Origin: Conus ventricosus
Taxonomy: Eukaryota; Mollusca; Gastropoda; Neogastropoda; Conidae
Direction of reading: 5' to 3'
Assembly: GCA_018398815.1 (NCBI GenBank)
Contig: CM031601.1
Coordinates: 28,445,745-28,509,744, forward strand
Length of the DNA stretch: 64,000 nt
Shown: one piece after another, positions 1-10,484 of the stretch
Position numbering within the stretch: position 1 is the first letter of the stretch
Layout: every line of letters begins with the position of its first letter
The notes under the pieces: model-generated
Told to the model about the DNA's origin: nothing
What the model saw: only the letters and a program-made list of their open reading frames with translations
Databases searched by the model: none
Position numbers and translations under genes: made by a program

Positions 1-1324
1 AGCAGTAATGACAACACAGAGCAAACGAACGCTGCCTACGACACCGAACAACCGAGCAGTAATGACAACACAGAGCAAACGAACGCTGCCTACGACACCG
101 AACAACCGAACAGTAATGACAACACAGAGCAAACGAACGCTGCCTACCACACCGAACAACCGAGCAGTAATGACAACACAGAGCAAACGAACGCTGCCTA
201 CGACACCGAACAACCGAGCAGTAATGACAACACAGAGCAAACGAACGCTGCCTACGACACCGAACAACCGAGCAGTAATGACAACACAGAGCAAACGAAC
301 GCTGCCTACCACACCGAACAACCGAGCAGTAATGACAACACAGAGCAAACGAACGCTGTCTACGACACCGAACAACCGAGCAGTAATGACAACACAGAGC
401 AAACGAACGCTGCCTACCACACCGAACAACCGAGCAGTAATGACAACACAGAGCAAACGAACGCTGCCTACGACACCGAACAACCGAGCAGTAATGACAA
501 CACAGAGCAAACGAACGCTGCCTACGACACCGAACAACCGAGCAGTAATGACAACACAGAGCAAACGAACGCTGCCTACCACACCGAACAACCGAGCAGT
601 AATGACAACACAGAGCAAACGAACGCTGTCTACGACACCGAACAACCGAGCAGTAATGACAACACAGAGCAAACGAACGCTGCCTACGACACCGAACAAC
701 CGAGCAGTAATGACAACACAGAGCAAACGAACGCTGCCTACGACACCGAACAACCGAGCAGTAATGACAACACAGAGCAAACGAACGCTGCCTACGACAC
801 CGAACAACCGAACAGTAATGACAACACAGAGCAAACGAACGCTGCCTACGACACCGAACAACCGAGCAGTAATGACAACACAGAGCAAACGAACGCTGCC
901 TACGACACCGAACAACCGAGCAGTAATGACAACACAGAGCAAACGAACGCTGCCTACGACACCGAACAACCGAACAGTAATGACAACACAGAGCAAACGA
1001 ACGCTGCCTACCACACCGAACAACCGAACAGTAATGACAACACAGAGCAAACGAACGCTGCCTACGACACCGAACAACCGAGCAGTAATGACAACACAGA
1101 GCAAACGAACGCTGCCTACGACACCGAACAACCGAGCAGTAATGACAACACAGAGCAAACGAACGCTGCCTACGACACCGAACAACCGAGCAGTAATGAC
1201 AACACAGAGCAAACGAACGCTGCCTACGACACCGAACAACCGAGCAGTAATGACAACACAGAGCAAACGAACGCTGCCTACGACACCGAACAACCGAGCA
1301 GTAATGACAACACAGAGCAAACGA
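1..1324. repeat. 54-bp minisatellite, 24.5 copies
   Basis: The 54-bp unit begins at base 1 and repeats without length change for 24 full copies plus 28 bp. The array is cut by the left window edge. Only three sites vary between copies: unit position 2 (g/a), one c/t in the gctgcc segment, and one g/c in tacgac. Because the unit is a multiple of three, two plus-strand frames stay open across it and the third is closed by a TAA in every unit. Confidence 0.97.
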
Positions 1325-1404
1325 GGAGACCTCTTTTGTTTTCGTCTACGGTTATCCCGTCTTTGTGGGCCCTGCTCCTGTCTTTGATCTGGAAACTTGT
1401 ATAA
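1..1404 (+). CDS. Possible C-terminal exon of an Asn/Thr/Gln-rich repeat protein (partial)
   Basis: The frame starting at base 1 is open from the window edge to a TAA at 1402-1404. It encodes about 24 copies of an 18-residue unit, SSNDNTEQTNAAYDTEQP, acidic and rich in Asn, Thr, Gln and Ser. After the array it leaves the repeat through a short basic TRRP and ends with a strongly hydrophobic tail of about 20 residues, including SLWALLLSLIW, then stops. A hydrophilic repeat region followed by a hydrophobic C-terminus is what a GPI-anchored or tail-anchored secreted repeat protein looks like. There is no start inside the window, so the start would lie to the left. The alternative frame beginning at base 8 has an ATG in each unit but ends in an unremarkable tail. 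Copy-to-copy differences do not favour either frame. It could simply be a non-coding minisatellite. Confidence 0.3.
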   Translation, partial: SSNDNTEQTNAAYDTEQPSSNDNTEQTNAAYDTEQPNSNDNTEQTNAAYHTEQPSSNDNTEQTNAAYDTEQPSSNDNTEQTNAAYDTEQPSSNDNTEQTNAAYHTEQPSSNDNTEQTNAVYDTEQPSSNDNTEQTNAAYHTEQPSSNDNTEQTNAAYDTEQPSSNDNTEQTNAAYDTEQPSSNDNTEQTNAAYHTEQPSSNDNTEQTNAVYDTEQPSSNDNTEQTNAAYDTEQPSSNDNTEQTNAAYDTEQPSSNDNTEQTNAAYDTEQPNSNDNTEQTNAAYDTEQPSSNDNTEQTNAAYDTEQPSSNDNTEQTNAAYDTEQPNSNDNTEQTNAAYHTEQPNSNDNTEQTNAAYDTEQPSSNDNTEQTNAAYDTEQPSSNDNTEQTNAAYDTEQPSSNDNTEQTNAAYDTEQPSSNDNTEQTNAAYDTEQPSSNDNTEQTRRPLLFSSTVIPSLWALLLSLIWKLV

Positions 1405-1466
1405 ACGTTTCTTCTCTTATAGCAGTTTACAACGTACCACTTTTTGTTTGTTGGGTGTGTTGTTGG

Positions 1467-1470
<4 letters not shown>

Positions 1471-1510
<40 letters not shown>

Positions 1511-1624
1511 ATCTGGCGTTAGGGTTGTGGAACTTGTAAACATTGACCAGATGGAGTCTAGTGGTCCATTCTGCGCTGTGCATTTGCCTTTTAAAATGTA
1601 TTTTTGTGTAGATTTTTTTAACAC

Positions 1625-1676
<52 letters not shown>
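1471..1676. repeat. Two (GT)n microsatellites
   Basis: Uninterrupted GT runs lie at about 1471-1508 and 1628-1676, separated by 120 bp of ordinary sequence. Confidence 0.95.
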
Positions 1677-1678
<2 letters not shown>

Positions 1679-1810
1679 CTCAGCACGGCCTGATGAATGT
1701 TAGTTTTATGATGCCGATAAATAGATTACCATGTCATAACCGCATTGTCTTGTCGGTGTCGTTTTCAGGATGGGTGGAAGGAGTGAGGAGGGAAAGTTGA
1801 TACGAGCTGG

Positions 1811-1820
1811 TAGAGAGAGG

Positions 1821-1874
<54 letters not shown>

Positions 1875-1890
1875 CGGGGGGGGGGGAGGG
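1811..1890. repeat. (GA)n followed by G run
   Basis: A GA microsatellite at about 1811-1868 is followed by a short G-rich run at 1877-1890. Confidence 0.9.
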
Positions 1891-1940
1891 GGCCGGATCC
1901 AGATGGCAGACCACATGTACTTATACATGTATTTCCTTTT

Positions 1941-2170
1941 TACGACAGTACCCAATGAAAATCATTGTGTAAAAAGTTCCAAGTCTTACGACAGTACCCA
2001 ATGAAAATCACTGTGTAAAAAGTTCCAAGTCTTTCGATAGTACCCAGTGAAAATCACTGTGTAAAAAGTTCCAAGTCTCACGATAGTACCCAATGAAAAT
2101 CACTGTGTAAAAAGTTCCAAGTCTTACGATAGTACCCAATGAAAATCACTGTGTAAAAAGCTCCAAGTCT
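1941..2170. repeat. 46-bp tandem repeat, 5 copies
   Basis: Five 46-bp units start at 1941, 1987, 2033, 2079 and 2125. They share the core cccaatgaaaatcactgtg and a ttccaagtct end, with a few substitutions and no length changes. Confidence 0.95.
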
Positions 2171-2348
2171 TAAGTTTTCCTTAAAAAGTACGTGTTCACG
2201 CTTAACAGTAAGACTGAAAAACTTCAGTACGGCCCATGAAGAACGACACACAGGCTAGTGTGTGTCAACAGACCAATGTTTGTGCGAACATGTAGGGTCA
2301 AAGGACGTCTTCAAGAAATGTACACAATAATCCTTTGTGTTCTTATGT

Positions 2349-2382
2349 AGAGAGAGAGAGAGAGAGAGGGGGGGGGGGGGGG
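2349..2382. repeat. (AG)n then poly-G
   Basis: An AG microsatellite runs directly into a run of about 15 G. The flanking 2383-2655 is purine-rich on the plus strand and shows no gene. Confidence 0.9.
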
Positions 2383-2655
2383 TATGGGACAAGAAGTGGA
2401 AGGAAACAGACCGAGATCAACAGACAGGTGTATTTGTGAGAGAAAGAGATGGAGACAGTGAGAATGGGGAATGGGGGAGAAAAAGGGAGAAGACGAGAGA
2501 CAAACAAGCAGAGAAGGGAAGAGCGAGGCTAGACATCGGTTACGATCATACGTTTCATACCGAGTAACGGTTTTCCAAATGGAAATAATTAGCATAAAAT
2601 GTTCACGTGAAAGATGACGCAATACACTCCGTCGATCACCAGTTCCATACCCACG

Positions 2656-2660
2656 CGCGC

Positions 2661-2752
<92 letters not shown>
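2656..2752. repeat. (CG)n(GCAC)n(CA)n compound microsatellite
   Basis: A compound run of CG, then GCAC, then CA. The alternating purine-pyrimidine pattern is continuous for almost 100 bp. From 2753 to about 3464 I see no gene. Confidence 0.95.
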
Positions 2753-2753
<1 letters not shown>

Positions 2754-3464
2754 ACGTACACACACAACACACACATGTGCACATTGACATGCTGAAGAAC
2801 GGTGATGTTCCCTGTCAAAAAGGAAAATTGCTGCATTGGAAATGAACACGTTAAAGTGAAATGAAGCAAAGTAAAGTAGAACAGAACAAAATGGACGAAA
2901 AGATCGTTCGGGGAGAAAAGGGAGCAGAGAAGGGAAAGAGGAGGGAGCGGATGGTTCCAAAGTACTGAGGACCGTTGGAAATAACGTTTTCACACAACAG
3001 ATCCACAGTTTTGAAGTAAGATATTGGTTATGCATTCTTTCTAACGGAATGCATTTCACAACAGTCAGAAAAAGACCATTTTGATTTAAAATGTTGGGTG
3101 ATCAAAGGTCCTGTGCTCTTTTATATTTGATCTGTGTCGGTAAAAACTAGTTTTCAGAGAATTTTTTGTTAGTGTGAATGATATACAGAGCATGTTGGCA
3201 TAATTAGTCCCAATAAAAAAAAAAGATATTACATTGCTGCTTTCACAGCCAAGCCTGTCTCGTCTGGTAAAATGTTCCCCCCGCTCTGGAACTGGTTAAA
3301 AACCTTGGTTTACTCTACGCGCTGTACGCGTATCACACATTTTTTTTCTGGTATTTAAAACATCCCATGTCACTTTGGGCAGCAAGTGGCCAGGGTGGGA
3401 GGGCGTCCATTCTTTCTTTTAAAAAAAAAAAGGTGTGCCAATCCCTTCCTCCAGCCACTCTTAT

Positions 3465-3720
3465 GGGGGCCCGTGGACAAATGGTCAGAGCGTTTGCCTA
3501 TGGACTTGACGGTCAGAAGTTCAAACCTGTCTTGGGATCGATTTTTTTCGGCTTGAAAACCTCACGTGTCCGCCCAGCAGTACATGTCAGACTCGCACTT
3601 TCCAGTGTTGGCAGGTGCCCTGATGTGATCGTGTTCAGAGCTTCCCCTGCTGTCTGTGACAGTGTCATCATGTCGCACTGTCTTCTTGCAGGCTGTAAAT
3701 AAAACGTTATAGCTGATAGG
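3465..3720 (+). mobile_element. tRNA-headed SINE-like element
   Basis: At 3469-3540 the sequence has a tRNA-like layout. GTGGACAAATGGTCAGAGCG resembles the A-box region of SINE heads, and AGTTCAAACCTG, about 35 bp later, resembles a B box. About 180 bp of unique body follows, up to roughly 3720. I see no clear target-site duplication and no simple-repeat tail. Family assignment is not possible by eye. Confidence 0.45.
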
Positions 3721-3866
3721 GTTCCGCTTGTGTGTTCCTGGCCTCGGCGGGATACACCATCTCCACCACTTTTACCCCAGTCCGACTGCCTTCTCGTTTA
3801 CTCTTATTCCACCTCAAACTCCATCCCATTCTCTCTACAACCCTTAACACTTAGGCCCTTAATTAA

Positions 3867-4076
3867 CGGAACTTAGGAGTTGTTGCACTGTTTGTGATAA
3901 AAAGTACAGGTGTTGATTTTTATTGGATGCCATCCCACACTGCCTTTAGTTTCAATGATCAAGCAGATAGTGCAGCTGAAAGAGGAGCAAGAAACGTCTC
4001 GGGTAGTATGAGAGTCAACTGTTTATTTTCATACAAAGAAATTCCCTCTAGTATGCGAGTGTTTACAACCAAGTAA
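3867..4076 (+). pseudogene. RNase H domain fragment of a retroelement
   Basis: The open frame carries VDFYWMPSHTAFSFNDQADS then AAERGA. It follows the pattern F-x-W-x-P-S-H-x-G-I-x-G-N-E-x-A-D-x-x-A-K-x-G-A found at the end of RNase H domains of non-LTR retrotransposons such as the I and LOA groups. The Trp, Pro-Ser-His, Asp-Gln-Ala-Asp and Ala-Ala positions are kept. The glycines of the GI-x-GNE part are replaced. The frame opens after a TAA at 3864 and closes at 4076. No reverse transcriptase is visible next to it, so this is an orphan relic. Confidence 0.6.
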
Positions 4077-5769
4077 GTTGAAGCTTGCTCTAGATTTTAA
4101 TGTAATAATTATGTAACTGGAATATTTATGTCAAGTAACTGAAGGAAATGCATGCGTTCACCCTTACTTTTACGATCAAGAAATGTGTACTCTTTGACAT
4201 CGGAAAAAAAGATAGTATAACTTACTTTAGTACAATCTCAGTCCCGGCAAAATCAAAACTAGTATGATAGTTTTGTTTGGGTGGGAGCTGACATAAACGG
4301 TGCAATGACATATCCCAGTTAAATCTGGAGAAAGCTTCAACCGTATGTGCATGCTCGAACTGACTTTACTGAGACATGTTTGGAGCGTTTACATCGATAA
4401 ATCTTTAGAGGAGTTAAAAGCACTGAGAGTTGAAACGAGAACATTCGTATCAGTTAAGATTGATATCGGCTGTTTCATACTTGCTTTACTCACGTATTCA
4501 AGCTTTTCTCAGGAACGATTCCAAGGGAGTCTGACTTATGTTCATCTGTGGCATTTTCATGTGAAACCTAGTAAATGCAGATTCTGCAGAGCCGCCAGCT
4601 GTTTTCGTGCTAGTTGTCATAGGTACCCCACAACCAGCAACAGCTGTTGTGTTCGCCTAGCGAGTGCTGTGTGCACCAAATTAGATGTATTAGCGCCCGC
4701 CTAGGTCAAAATTTCATTGATTGGTCGTGCTGCTGTGGCTTTGACGCAGGCCCTTGAGGCTTTTAGTAACTGAACAGATTTTGAAAAAATCTTTTCGTAA
4801 GTCCTTTTGTTTTTGTCAAATACTCTCAGTAGTCTGACGACAGAAAGTGTCCCATTCTTGGGGAATGCCGGCAATTCAAGTGGTGTTAACTGTTTCCTTT
4901 TCCTGGACAGTTTAAGCAGTTTAGAAGGTTGAAACAGACTTATCAAGTAGTGGCATGCAAGCTATGGACAGTTTATGCTGTTTGGCACAACTGTCCTGAC
5001 AAAAGACTGCAGTAGGCCCTAATTTTTACAAGCTTCCAAGTCGGTTCTTTCAGAGGCAGTTTTTTTTATGTGGATACGTATTTTCTGAGCATTGCAATAC
5101 GATATTTACACCCACAAGTTGTAACACACTTTGGAAATGATGGTCGGAGTTCATATACGCCTTTTGTGAATCTCCGAACTGAGCTGTTTTTCTCAAAACT
5201 GTCACATGTTGTGATATCGGTGTTAAACGAAACAGTTGATCTTGCGACGCAGATACTACTGTAGCTTACACCTTACTTGAACAGTACAGTCACAACATTT
5301 ACTGCTTCATTTAGATGCGGATGAATGGTGTTAGTGTTCTTTTGCTAGGATGCTTTTCTACCTTCTAGTATAGTGGGCATAGGTTTTGGGTGTGCGTGGT
5401 CTCCGGGATAAGCACATGGTGTCGGCTGCTTGTGAAAGTCCCGAGTTTTTACATCTTTTCCGGACACTTTGAAATGGTGAACGAATAAATGGTCAAAGCG
5501 CCCAGATCTGGCCTATATGTAGCATATTTAGATAACTGATGATTGACTCTTGAAGCATACAATTCAACATCTGGGTCAAATCCAGAATGGTAAGAGTCTG
5601 TTTCAGCACATCAGAATTACACTTTTTGTGAATGGTTTGTCCCTATGTAACCAATGCAAGCACCTGTTTTGGGTGTAGCCCATCATCGGTCTAATATGAG
5701 TACCATGTTTATCAGGAGCGAAAAACTTCAGTACAAACTGTTCCGATTTCCATCCGAATACAGTCGTGT
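4077..5769. other. No gene recognised
   Basis: AT-rich sequence of ordinary complexity. The open frames here (for example 4345-4704 plus and 4701-4946 minus) have no recognisable motif and no supporting splice pattern. Confidence 0.6.
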
Positions 5770-6600
5770 TTACCTTTGATTCTTCTTCATACCGCAGTCC
5801 ACCTGTCCTGCCGAACTTACAGGAACATCCTTATCCAGTGATGCATCACTAATAATGACAAATCCAGATTCCGCATGGGAGGTGTCCACTAAGCTGTGTA
5901 AAACCGTGACATTTTGTTTCCACCAAAGCATTTCGTGTTTAGCTTCAATGCTAAACTGAACGGTTTCTTCATAATTACCCCCAGTTTCACCCAGTGCTAG
6001 AATTTCGTCCCTTTCCACGTATCTGTACCACAGTGATCTATACATTACCCCACGGGCACTAGCAACCACCATCTTCATGTTTTGCATGTTGTCTAATTGA
6101 AGACCAATCCCAGTCAGTAAGTTGTGAGGTCATTGTCATGAGTTTTTCTTCTCTGTCAAAAGTGAGTGGCAATATCATTATAATACAGTTAATGATAATT
6201 CTCCGGGATGTGGTTTCTTGAGATGGTACGTGTGCAGATTTTTCTTGGTGAATTATAAATCCCAGTCTTTGAAACAGTTGACGCGAAGCATGTACATTCC
6301 GAACACACTGCAATATCTTTTTGTCCTAAGAGCATTGCATTCTCTCTGAAAATAATAGGAAGGTGCCATAGCTGATGAAGATATGTAATGATAGGTTTCG
6401 TTAGCTTTGTGGCCTTGCACGGCACGCTGGGCCATTGAGAAAAACAATAAATCTAAACATTTTCCCTTGCCACTAGAACATGAAGAAATTTTGAGATTCC
6501 TTATTAACAAGAACTGAATAGTAAGCACCCTACAGATGAAGAAATGCAAACCAGAATGTGGAGCTACTAGAAATATAGAATCCCTCAAACTTTTCATCTG
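5770..6600 (-). pseudogene. DIRS-type retrotransposon reverse transcriptase/RNase H relic
   Basis: Read on the minus strand and allowing frame changes and stops, successive pieces follow the reverse transcriptase of DIRS-like (tyrosine-recombinase) retrotransposons. GAYYSVLVNKESQNFFMF at about 6,540-6,480 corresponds to the DAYYSVP region. WQGKMFRF, then an NG segment, lies at about 6,470-6,430. LFQRLGFIIHQEKSAHVPSQ lies near 6,280-6,220. VASARGVMYRSLWYRYVERD near 6,060-6,000 is followed by AKHEMLWWKQNV and then ISDASLD near 5,850, the first acidic part of the RNase H region. The catalytic aspartate block is scrambled by indels. No recombinase or split repeats are visible, so this is an internal fragment. 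Clade assignment is by motif memory, not alignment. Confidence 0.7.
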
Positions 6601-8367
6601 AAGATGATGATGATGATGGACATTTAGATGCAGTTCTTGAGGATTATTATGAGTTTTAGTATCTTTCTTTCGTCTAAAAAAAAATTGGGAAACAAATTTT
6701 TCTGTGTGTTCACATTACTGTAATATTCCTTTCATAATTGAGTACCTATTTTCCAAGTCGATGGCTTTTGTTTGTTCAGATATTTAAAAAAGAAAACGGG
6801 ATTGGTGAATAGGTCTGGTTTGCAGGGACGTTTCAGTGAAATCAGTGTCTTCTTTCTTTATACGAATGACTGAATCTCGTTTATCTGTCTTCCAGTCGCG
6901 TAGAAGTTTCCTAATTTGCCATACTTTGAACACTTTTACTTTTTTTCCCTTTAATTCCTGGTTAAAACTGCCTTCTTGTTCACAGACTTTACTCGCCTGG
7001 TCATCTTGAAAACATTTTGTGCGGGCTTGTTTAGCTCCCACGGTTGTAGCCTCTCTGAGCTGGGGATTTACCGTTTCTGTTCTAGGTACCTCCGTGTCCG
7101 ATTTGTTGTGTAGAGGTATGCTCCCTTCTCCCCTCCTCTCTCTCCCTCCCCCTCTCCCCCCCCCCCCCCCCCCCCCCCCCCCCCAGCAAAAAAAAAATGT
7201 TTCCAGACATCCACATGACTTTGTCAAAGGATTTTGCTCTTTGTTTCAATTTGCTGGCCTATTTCAACTTTTACTTTCAAACAGTTATGCAGTTAATTAC
7301 GAACTGAATATTGTCATATTGTAAAGTGTATCTCTCACAGTGATATTAGTGTTCAGCATATCATTTTGACCGATTTAATCCAGCCTTTTTTTTTTTTTTA
7401 GATGAAAGTATGCTTCCTACAGACTCTGGGAGTGATGATGATTTTGACGTTCAGATTCGCCAACAACATTGCTTCTTTTGCAAAATTGACGACTTCTGTT
7501 TTACGGCGTCGATTTAGTAAAATTCTGTGACTGAATGTAAGATTACTTCAAATGCGCTTTTTTTTTTATCCCTCCATCTGTCCTACTTGTCCCACCACGC
7601 AATCGAGCTTCCCCCCCCCCCTCCCCCATCCATCTCTTACCCTTCTTTCCCTCCCATTACCCCGTCCTTTTTACTCTTTCCCCACATTTTTCTCTTTTTT
7701 TGTTCCTTATAAATTGACCACAATTTAATGTAAAAACAGTCATGCCTACAGTGACGGGGCATTGTAAGCGTTCATGAAATCGCTCAAGTGAGTAAACGGT
7801 GATTACTTTGGTCCCAATATACCATTTTTAGAAAAGCCAAACCAACCAACCAAAAAAGCATGCGGTCCCTGTACACCTACGCAAGGCTTTCTGTACACTT
7901 GCAGAAATGTTCCCCAGTGTCTTAAGCCAGGTAACTGTTCGTGATCATAGCTCTCTCGAACATCGGTGACTGCGCGGGCATGCTTGTTTTCCAGGTCATA
8001 CATGTTATTTCTGATTAATTGTGGTCGACAGTCGTGACGGTGTTTCGCAAGGCCGTCTGCTAATCTGGCTGCGTCGTCTGCACTGTGTCGCATTGATGTG
8101 TCAAGGACTCGGCGCGGAGTGACGATTTCTTGCTTCATAGACACACAATTCGTATGTCCACAGGAAGAAAATAATAAGGGAAAGAAAATGGCGAAGTACG
8201 TACGCAGATGGACGGATGGACAAGCAGACTGATATTTTTTTTTCCCGGTCGTATGTTTTCTTTGCATATTGCTGATCTAAAAATATATGTAACGGTAGCA
8301 ACAAACGAGTAGCATAATCATGCTCATTTCCGGATGTTGTTCGTCTCGCATCTGCGTTCAGTTTTTA
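6601..8367. other. No firm gene; poly-C run and weak coding-like pieces
   Basis: Poly-C lies at 7156-7184 and a shorter C run near 7611-7623. A minus-strand open frame at 6784-7227 is highly charged but unrecognised. At 7381-7401 a long T run ending in AG precedes a 37-codon acidic open stretch (7404-7517). The minus frame at 7803-8267 is also unrecognised. Confidence 0.5.
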
Positions 8368-8875
8368 AATTTAGAGGTCTGCTGCAGACGTTTGTAGAGT
8401 TGATTTAGAGGTCTGCTGCAGACGTTTGTAGAGTTGATTTAGAGGTCTGCTGCAGACGTTTGTAGAGTTGATTTAGAGGTCTGCTGCAGACGTTTGTAGA
8501 GTTGATTTAGAGGTCTGCTGCAGACGTTTGTAGAGTTGATTTAGAGGTCTGCTGCAGACGTTTGTAGAGTTGATTTAGAGGTCTGCTGCAGACGTTTGTA
8601 GAGTTGATTTAGAGGTCTGCTGCAGACGTTTGTAGAGTTGATTTAGAGGTCTGCTGCAGACGTTTGTAGAGTTGATTTAGAGGTCTGCTGCAGACGTTTG
8701 TAGAGTTGATTTAGGTCTGCTGCAGACGTTTGTAGAGTTGATTTAGAGGTCTGCTGCAGACGTTTGTAGAGTTGATTTAGAGGTCTGCTGCAGACGTTTG
8801 TAGAGTTGATTTAGAGGTCTGCTGCAGACGTTTGTAGAGTTGATTTAGAGGTCTGCTGCAGACGTTTGTAGAGTT
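8368..8875. repeat. 34-bp tandem repeat, 15 copies
   Basis: Units start at 8368, 8402 and every 34 bp after that. One unit at 8708 is shortened by 2 bp. Copies are otherwise nearly identical. Each contains gtctgctgcagac, a perfect 6-bp inverted repeat around a single T, so the array could fold into a row of small hairpins. Confidence 0.97.
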
Positions 8876-9154
8876 GATTACGATGATCAATCTGCTGGTT
8901 TGTTCTGTTCTCATAACAACAATGCAAAAGGTTCTTTCCAATATTTTTTTTCTTCCTTTATCTTTCTTTTTGATGCTGTACTTTCTAAAAGTCTGTTGTT
9001 TTTTCATGGGCGCAAGGGAAGCCAGTGTTGGTGGACAGGGTATAAGTCAAAACGGAGGAGTGGGGGATATGTGGGAAATTGGTCACCGTCTGTTTTGCAA
9101 AATGCAGATCCTGTTCGAATAAATCTTGGGATACGTTCGAGTGGACGAGTAGAT

Positions 9155-9193
<39 letters not shown>
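9155..9193. repeat. Poly-G run, 39 bases
   Basis: Uninterrupted G run. Confidence 0.97.
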
Positions 9194-9194
<1 letters not shown>

Positions 9195-9275
9195 GAATTT
9201 TCAGTGCGGTACGAGAATCCGAAGTGGAATATAGTTCTGTTGCTCAGCGATTCTTTACAGCTGCACGAACGTACC

Positions 9276-9430
9276 ACGTGCGCGCGCACACGCACGTACA
9301 TATTCATGCATGCACACGCGCACAACACACACATCCACGCACGCACACACGCACAGAAGCGCGCGCATGCTCAAATGCACACTCACACATATATACTGCG
9401 CGCGCGCAGTACAGCTGCGTGCGCGCGCGC
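9276..9430. repeat. CG/CA-rich alternating tract
   Basis: Mixed CG and CA dinucleotides with short interruptions lead directly into the assembly gap. The array probably continues into it. Confidence 0.85.
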
Positions 9431-9530
9431 NNNNNNNNNNNNNNNNNNNNNNNNNNNNNNNNNNNNNNNNNNNNNNNNNNNNNNNNNNNNNNNNNNNNNN
9501 NNNNNNNNNNNNNNNNNNNNNNNNNNNNNN
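9431..9530. other. Assembly gap, exactly 100 N
   Basis: One hundred N between a (GC)n tract and unique sequence. The round number is usual for a gap of unknown size. Confidence 0.99.
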
Positions 9531-9905
9531 GCAAGACCCCAATCGCCGTGTGACGCGACCGTGAGTTCGTGCCACAAACGCTCGGGATTGTTCTTTCTTT
9601 CCGACCGTTTCGAAACGGCTGAAACGGAGATGAGATGCCAGATTTCGCCAGTGTGTCCTCCGGTCTCACACGCGTGTAAATCAAAATGGAGGGCCCGAGA
9701 AATGTCATGACTTTTGCCAGTTGTAAGTGGTGTGAATGATGAAAAAAAAAAAAAAAGAAAGAAAGAAGATGATTATGTAGTTCAACCTTTGCGCACTTGG
9801 CGACCTTCAGCTGACTGTTTTTTTGTCTTTCGTAACGGGCTGACTGAGAGTTTTCATCAAGATAGCACCGGTTGGAGAATGAAGAAAGAAAAGGTTCACT
9901 TTGCG
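9531..9905. other. No gene recognised
   Basis: Ordinary-complexity sequence with an A-rich run near 9741-9754. No motif recognised. Confidence 0.5.
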
Positions 9906-10060
9906 TGTGGTGTGTGTGTGTGTGTGTATAGTGTGGTGTGATGGTAGTGGTGTGTGTGTGAGAGAGAGAGAGAGAGTTTTGGTCAAAACAGCACCGGTTC
10001 GAAAAGCAAAATGGAATCTGCGTGTAGACGCGTGTCGTGCGGATGGTGGTGGCGGTAGCC

Positions 10061-10091
<31 letters not shown>

Positions 10092-10351
10092 TAGTGTCAG
10101 TTATGATTAAGACGGCACCTACTGAAAAAAATCTCTTGCGTGTAGACGCATTGTGTGTGTGTGAGAGCGCATGCTTGCTTGAGTTCCTAGGCCCGCGATC
10201 ATACTCGCGCAGCCGGCATAATTATACTGGCATGCGAGAGCGTGTGCATGTCCACATTTACACAAGTTTGTACGCATGCTCATGCACACATACACGGGTA
10301 TGCGCGCGCGCACACGCACGCACGCACGCACGCACGCGCGCGCGCGCACAA

Positions 10352-10389
<38 letters not shown>

Positions 10390-10440
10390 AATATGCGTCT
10401 ACACGCAAGAGATGACAGATTGTGCGTGTGCGCGCGCGCT
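9906..10440. repeat. GT/CA microsatellite cluster with an embedded degenerate repeat
   Basis: GT runs at about 9908-9928 and 10061-10086, GA at 9959-9976, CG/GCAC at about 10300-10348, and CA at about 10350-10387. Between them a segment of the form agcaccggtt...gcgtgtagacgc appears in diverged form near 9865, 9990 and 10112. This suggests an old tandem repeat of roughly 120 bp into which microsatellites expanded. Confidence 0.8.
10131..10413. repeat. Perfect 21-bp inverted repeat flanking GT and CA tracts
   Basis: The arm at 10131-10151 is the exact reverse complement of 10393-10413 (core cttgcgtgtagacgcat and its complement). The left arm is followed by GT and the right arm is preceded by CA, so imperfect pairing extends inward. 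The spacer is 241 bp. Confidence 0.95.
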
Positions 10441-10484
10441 GTGTGGGAGCGAGCGAAAGGTTTCATAATAAAACGAGACAGGTA

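Noticed and set aside
8..1387. 459-residue frame with an ATG in every 54-bp unit
   Set aside because: Its ATGs come from the repeat unit itself and it ends in an unremarkable tail. The overlapping frame from base 1 makes a more plausible protein end, and both may be non-coding.
3465..3545. A functional tRNA gene
   Set aside because: A- and B-box-like parts are present, but I could not draw a full cloverleaf. It fits a SINE head better.
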